DNA of 17,860 nucleotides from Thermoflexales bacterium (GTDB lineage: Bacteria > Chloroflexota > Anaerolineae > S140-20). Below, one piece after another: positions 15,533 through 17,860 of this stretch; the stretch's first letter is position 1, and every line of letters starts with the position of its first letter. Both the position numbers and the translations under genes were made by a program. Where the stretch lies: NCBI GenBank assembly GCA_015484715.1, contig WFUY01000065.1, positions 1-17,860 on the forward strand, written 5' to 3'. The notes beneath the pieces are model-generated. The model was not told the DNA's origin. It made no database searches and saw only the letters and a list, made by a program, of their open reading frames with translations.

Positions 15533-17017
15533 TTAGCGCCAGGCCTCATACATCGCTATCGCACTCAGGAACGTGGAACGAACGATGTAAGTAGGACAAT
15601 ACAACCCCTTGGCGATCCAAAGTGCTGGCAGCTTCTCATCAGCCTCTAGAGCCCTGTAGAGATAGGCAATTCCACACCGGACTACTTCAGAAGACACTTT
15701 TCCTCCAGCCTTGGCATAAGCTAGGAGCCCCTGTAAGGCTAAAGCCGTTTCCTCGGCTGTACTGAAAGTATAAAATCCCCATCCCCCATCAGGACGCTGG
15801 GTTTCTTCTATCCACCGAATACTCGCTTCCACCCAACGGTGTTCGATAGGAGCAACGGCAAAGATCACTTGGGTCGTTGCATAGTAAGGCGAGATGTGCC
15901 ATTTGTCAAACCAGTAGGCCCCATTGATCCTTTGCGATTGCAAATAAGCCAGCAATTTCGCTTCGACCTCCTCCTGCCGCCGATGGGGAAAGGCTGTTAG
16001 GGCCTCCAGGACGTGGGCATTCACTCCCACACTACTGTCCATCTCGTAAGGATAGCACTCGAAATATGCCTCCCGTTCATATAAGTCAAAGACACTCGAG
16101 TCTACATCAAACCCATACTGCTTCAAGAGCAAGTACCCCACAGACGTATCATCGAGGTCCTTTAACGGGCTTTCAGCGGAGAAGCCCAACCCCTCGTCGC
16201 CCCAGGCTTTATAGAGGTACTGAAGGTGAGGATACGCCACCGAAGCAACTTGGGTTAGCAATCCAGCCTGATAGAGATTATAAAGCACCCAGTTTTTCTC
16301 GAAGAGTTCAAAAGGAAACCCAAAAGGCACACTGTACCCCCCATACAATTGAATGAGACGGTCCAAGTATGTAAAGGCTGCTTCATCGTAGGTCATACTG
16401 GCGAAGTAAGCTGTGCTAGACACTGCGTTAGCGATAGAGCCATTAGGAAGCTGTAATGCTCTGCGAGTCCGAGATAGGTCTAGATGATTCCCCAAGAACT
16501 CCAGCGAGAAGGAGATGGTGCTTTTAGGCGAGTAGATCATCGTTGGCGGTATCCGCCGCAACCGCTCGAGACGCATCCGCTGCGCCTCCGTCATCCAGCC
16601 GTTCAAAGGTAATCCCAGCCGCCCCCCTTCCTCCAACAAGGTGGGGACAATGACCTCAAATCCCACAGTGAGATGGGGAACTCCCTGAACCAACGGCCAC
16701 GTCTTCTCCAGATAAGCCAGCCCTCGCCCAATTGCCCGACCGTTCCCCGCGCGCGGGCTGTGCTCCATCAAGGCTACGAGGGCCGCCAGCGTCGAGATAA
16801 TCCGATCCGGGTAGTACTCGACTTCGCTCCCCCAGCTCCCATCGGGATGCTGGGACTGGCGAATCCATTCCAGAACCCCCGGGAAGAGCGGTTCTCCACT
16901 CCCCGGGTCCTTCAGACGGGCCACCCAAGCCGCATCGTAGATTGAGGGTCCCATATCCCCCATGTCCATCGCCTTGAGCAACGCCTCCGCTTCCGCAACG
17001 AGGTCTATCCGTGCCAT
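15533..17017 (-). CDS. Class II diterpene cyclase (Rv3377c / kolavenyl diphosphate synthase-like)
   Basis: A 494-aa protein, the right size for single-unit bacterial class II cyclases such as M. tuberculosis Rv3377c (about 500 aa). The diagnostic DxDD acid motif is at 287-290 (DLDDTS). It protonates geranylgeranyl diphosphate to start cyclisation while keeping the diphosphate. SIYDAAWVARL at 25-35 is the N-terminal signature of this family. QHPDGSWG (about 58) and RPDGGWGF (about 410) resemble the QW motifs of the alpha-barrel fold. No class I DDxxD motif stands out. The exact skeleton (halimadienyl, kolavenyl, copalyl) cannot be read from sequence. The start is ATG 17017 with AGGAGG 8 nt upstream; a TTG at 17053 is rejected. 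It follows an Rv3378c-like partner by 123 bp. Its DNA looks less GC-rich than the GAF genes (one 60-nt line near 16081 is about 43% G+C), which may hint at transfer. Confidence 0.88.
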   Translation of the reverse strand: MARIDLVAEAEALLKAMDMGDMGPSIYDAAWVARLKDPGSGEPLFPGVLEWIRQSQHPDGSWGSEVEYYPDRIISTLAALVALMEHSPRAGNGRAIGRGLAYLEKTWPLVQGVPHLTVGFEVIVPTLLEEGGRLGLPLNGWMTEAQRMRLERLRRIPPTMIYSPKSTISFSLEFLGNHLDLSRTRRALQLPNGSIANAVSSTAYFASMTYDEAAFTYLDRLIQLYGGYSVPFGFPFELFEKNWVLYNLYQAGLLTQVASVAYPHLQYLYKAWGDEGLGFSAESPLKDLDDTSVGYLLLKQYGFDVDSSVFDLYEREAYFECYPYEMDSSVGVNAHVLEALTAFPHRRQEEVEAKLLAYLQSQRINGAYWFDKWHISPYYATTQVIFAVAPIEHRWVEASIRWIEETQRPDGGWGFYTFSTAEETALALQGLLAYAKAGGKVSSEVVRCGIAYLYRALEADEKLPALWIAKGLYCPTYIVRSTFLSAIAMYEAWR

Positions 17018-17025
17018 TTTCCGCG

Positions 17026-17031
17026 CCTCCT
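17026..17031 (-). promoter_or_regulatory. Ribosome binding site of the diterpene cyclase
   Basis: A perfect AGGAGG lies 8 nt before the ATG at 17017. It decides the start against the upstream in-frame TTG at 17053, which would translate through this site. Confidence 0.75.
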
Positions 17032-17066
17032 TTTGTTGTACAACTCCCGGCAAAACGACAACTCAT

Positions 17067-17080
17067 GGGGCTCCCGCCCC
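17067..17080 (-). repeat. Small hairpin and simple repeats in the diterpene gene gap
   Basis: GGGGC and GCCCC form a perfect 5-bp stem with a four-base loop within the 123-bp gap between the two diterpene genes. The same gap holds a tandem TTGCAAC pair (near 17098-17111) and two copies of a GTAGGTGGC-like stretch. There is no U-run, so read-through between the genes is likely. Confidence 0.4.
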
Positions 17081-17140
17081 CGACTTGCCACCTACTCCTT
17101 GCAACTTGCAACTGGCCCCTTGCGCCCCGCCACCTACCTC

Positions 17141-17860
17141 CTACGTCCCCGGCATGAGCGTGGGAGGGAGGTTCACCTGAGGGAGCGGGTACCAGAACTG
17201 ACCCGTTTCCGACCAGCGGCCTATGCCCAGCGTGTGCCCTCTATTCTGTTCGTAAAGTTCACGGATCTCCGCCAACCCCTGGGGGGAGAGGCGCGTGTAC
17301 TCTCGGGCCGCCTCTCGACGGGCGAACAGCTTGTCGTAAAGGATGGCCCGCAACTGCAGCGCGTCCATCCCCAGCGGGGAGTTGACGGTGAAGTAAAAGT
17401 CGGCATCATCCCCCAGAAAGGGGGGAAGATAGCTGGCAGCCCGGGGCTGTCCCGCCAACAGGATCGCGACTTCCACAGGTTCAACAGGCTCACCGTAGTA
17501 GGCGACCACCAACTGTTCTCGGCTCACAGACCCCGCCCCAGATCGAGCCCGCTCCACCGTAAAGCGGACCATCTCTTCCTGGGGAGAGATCCCCGGTATG
17601 TAGATCCCCCAGAAGAGCCGGTGACGCCAGTGATGAGCCGTTTCCTCGGTCAGACGGTTCAAGACCTCCCATAAGTCCGGTCGTCCCACCTCCTCCAGAA
17701 GTGACATCCAAGGGCCGTAGAAGCGAACCCGGATGTCCAGTTCCTCGTAAAGCTCTCGGAACGGCTTGTCGGCCACAATGCGCGGTAGGTTGGCCAGCCC
17801 TCGCTTCAGTTCCTCCTCGCTCCGCCCCACGGGCATCACCAGCGGCTCAAAGATGGTAGG
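17141..17860 (-). CDS. Rv3378c-like diterpene synthase (tuberculosinol/kolavelool synthase type), N-terminus off the window
   Basis: The last 239 residues of a protein whose frame stays open to the right edge, so the true start is outside. From memory, the pattern matches M. tuberculosis Rv3378c over its C-terminal two thirds. Matching anchors in order are: LDIRVRFYGPW, HRLFWGIY, YYGEPVEPVEVAI, DFYFTVNSP, LRAILYDKLFARRE, YTRLSPQGLAEIRELY and HTLGIG. Rv3378c is about 296 aa, so roughly 60-90 residues, including the family's DGTRRW-like active-site region, should lie outside. These enzymes have a cis-prenyltransferase fold but remove diphosphate from a class II cyclase product to give a diterpene alcohol. 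A GTG/ATG pair at 17834-17839 could be mistaken for a start, but homology continues upstream of it (PTIFEP). Its downstream neighbour is the matching class II cyclase, in the same order as in M. tuberculosis. Confidence 0.85.
   Translation of the reverse strand, partial: PTIFEPLVMPVGRSEEELKRGLANLPRIVADKPFRELYEELDIRVRFYGPWMSLLEEVGRPDLWEVLNRLTEETAHHWRHRLFWGIYIPGISPQEEMVRFTVERARSGAGSVSREQLVVAYYGEPVEPVEVAILLAGQPRAASYLPPFLGDDADFYFTVNSPLGMDALQLRAILYDKLFARREAAREYTRLSPQGLAEIRELYEQNRGHTLGIGRWSETGQFWYPLPQVNLPPTLMPGT

Noticed and set aside
17018..17053. A TTG start of the diterpene cyclase at 17053
   Set aside because: It would translate across a perfect AGGAGG placed for the ATG at 17017, and the added residues do not look like the family.
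17834..17839. A GTG/ATG start for the Rv3378c-like gene inside the window
   Set aside because: The frame stays open to the edge, similarity to the family continues upstream, and the protein would be too short.

Overview
The window looks like a piece of a high-GC bacterial chromosome, most likely Chloroflexota (an Anaerolineae/Thermoflexia-like or Herpetosiphon-like lineage). This is inference. It rests on two very long arrays of tandem GAF domains, a style common in that phylum, and on a diterpene gene pair known from Herpetosiphon and Mycobacterium tuberculosis. There is no rRNA, tRNA, CRISPR array or transposase. Every gene I can support reads on the minus strand, so gene order below runs from high to low coordinates.

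Right end (17141-17860 and 15533-17017): a two-gene diterpene cassette. First comes the C-terminal part of an Rv3378c-type (tuberculosinol/kolavelool synthase-like) enzyme that runs off the window. It is followed by a complete class II diterpene cyclase with a DxDD acid motif. The order matches the M. tuberculosis Rv3378c-Rv3377c pair. The expected chemistry is cyclisation of geranylgeranyl diphosphate to a bicyclic diphosphate, then loss of diphosphate to a free diterpene alcohol. A 256-bp gap follows (15277-15532); it contains a large branched inverted-repeat structure and the leader of the next gene.

Middle (812-15276): a probable three-gene signalling operon. (1) A 1603-aa membrane protein with about six transmembrane helices and eight GAF modules but no kinase, cyclase or DNA-binding output. 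(2) A giant soluble hybrid histidine kinase of about 2595 aa with twelve GAF modules, HisKA, HATPase and two receiver domains. (3) A threonine-synthase-like PLP enzyme fused at its C-terminus to a receiver domain. That receiver is about half identical to the last receiver of the neighbouring kinase, so the fusion probably arose by local domain duplication. The simplest reading is a phosphorelay in which the kinase controls a metabolic enzyme directly. This enzyme-receiver fusion is the most unusual thing in the window.

Left end (1-811): a long terminator-like hairpin closes the operon. It is followed by a near-consensus sigma-70 promoter, an inverted repeat at the predicted transcription start, and a GTG-started DNA methyltransferase that continues off the left edge. 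Plus-strand open frames across the window are shadows of the minus-strand genes.
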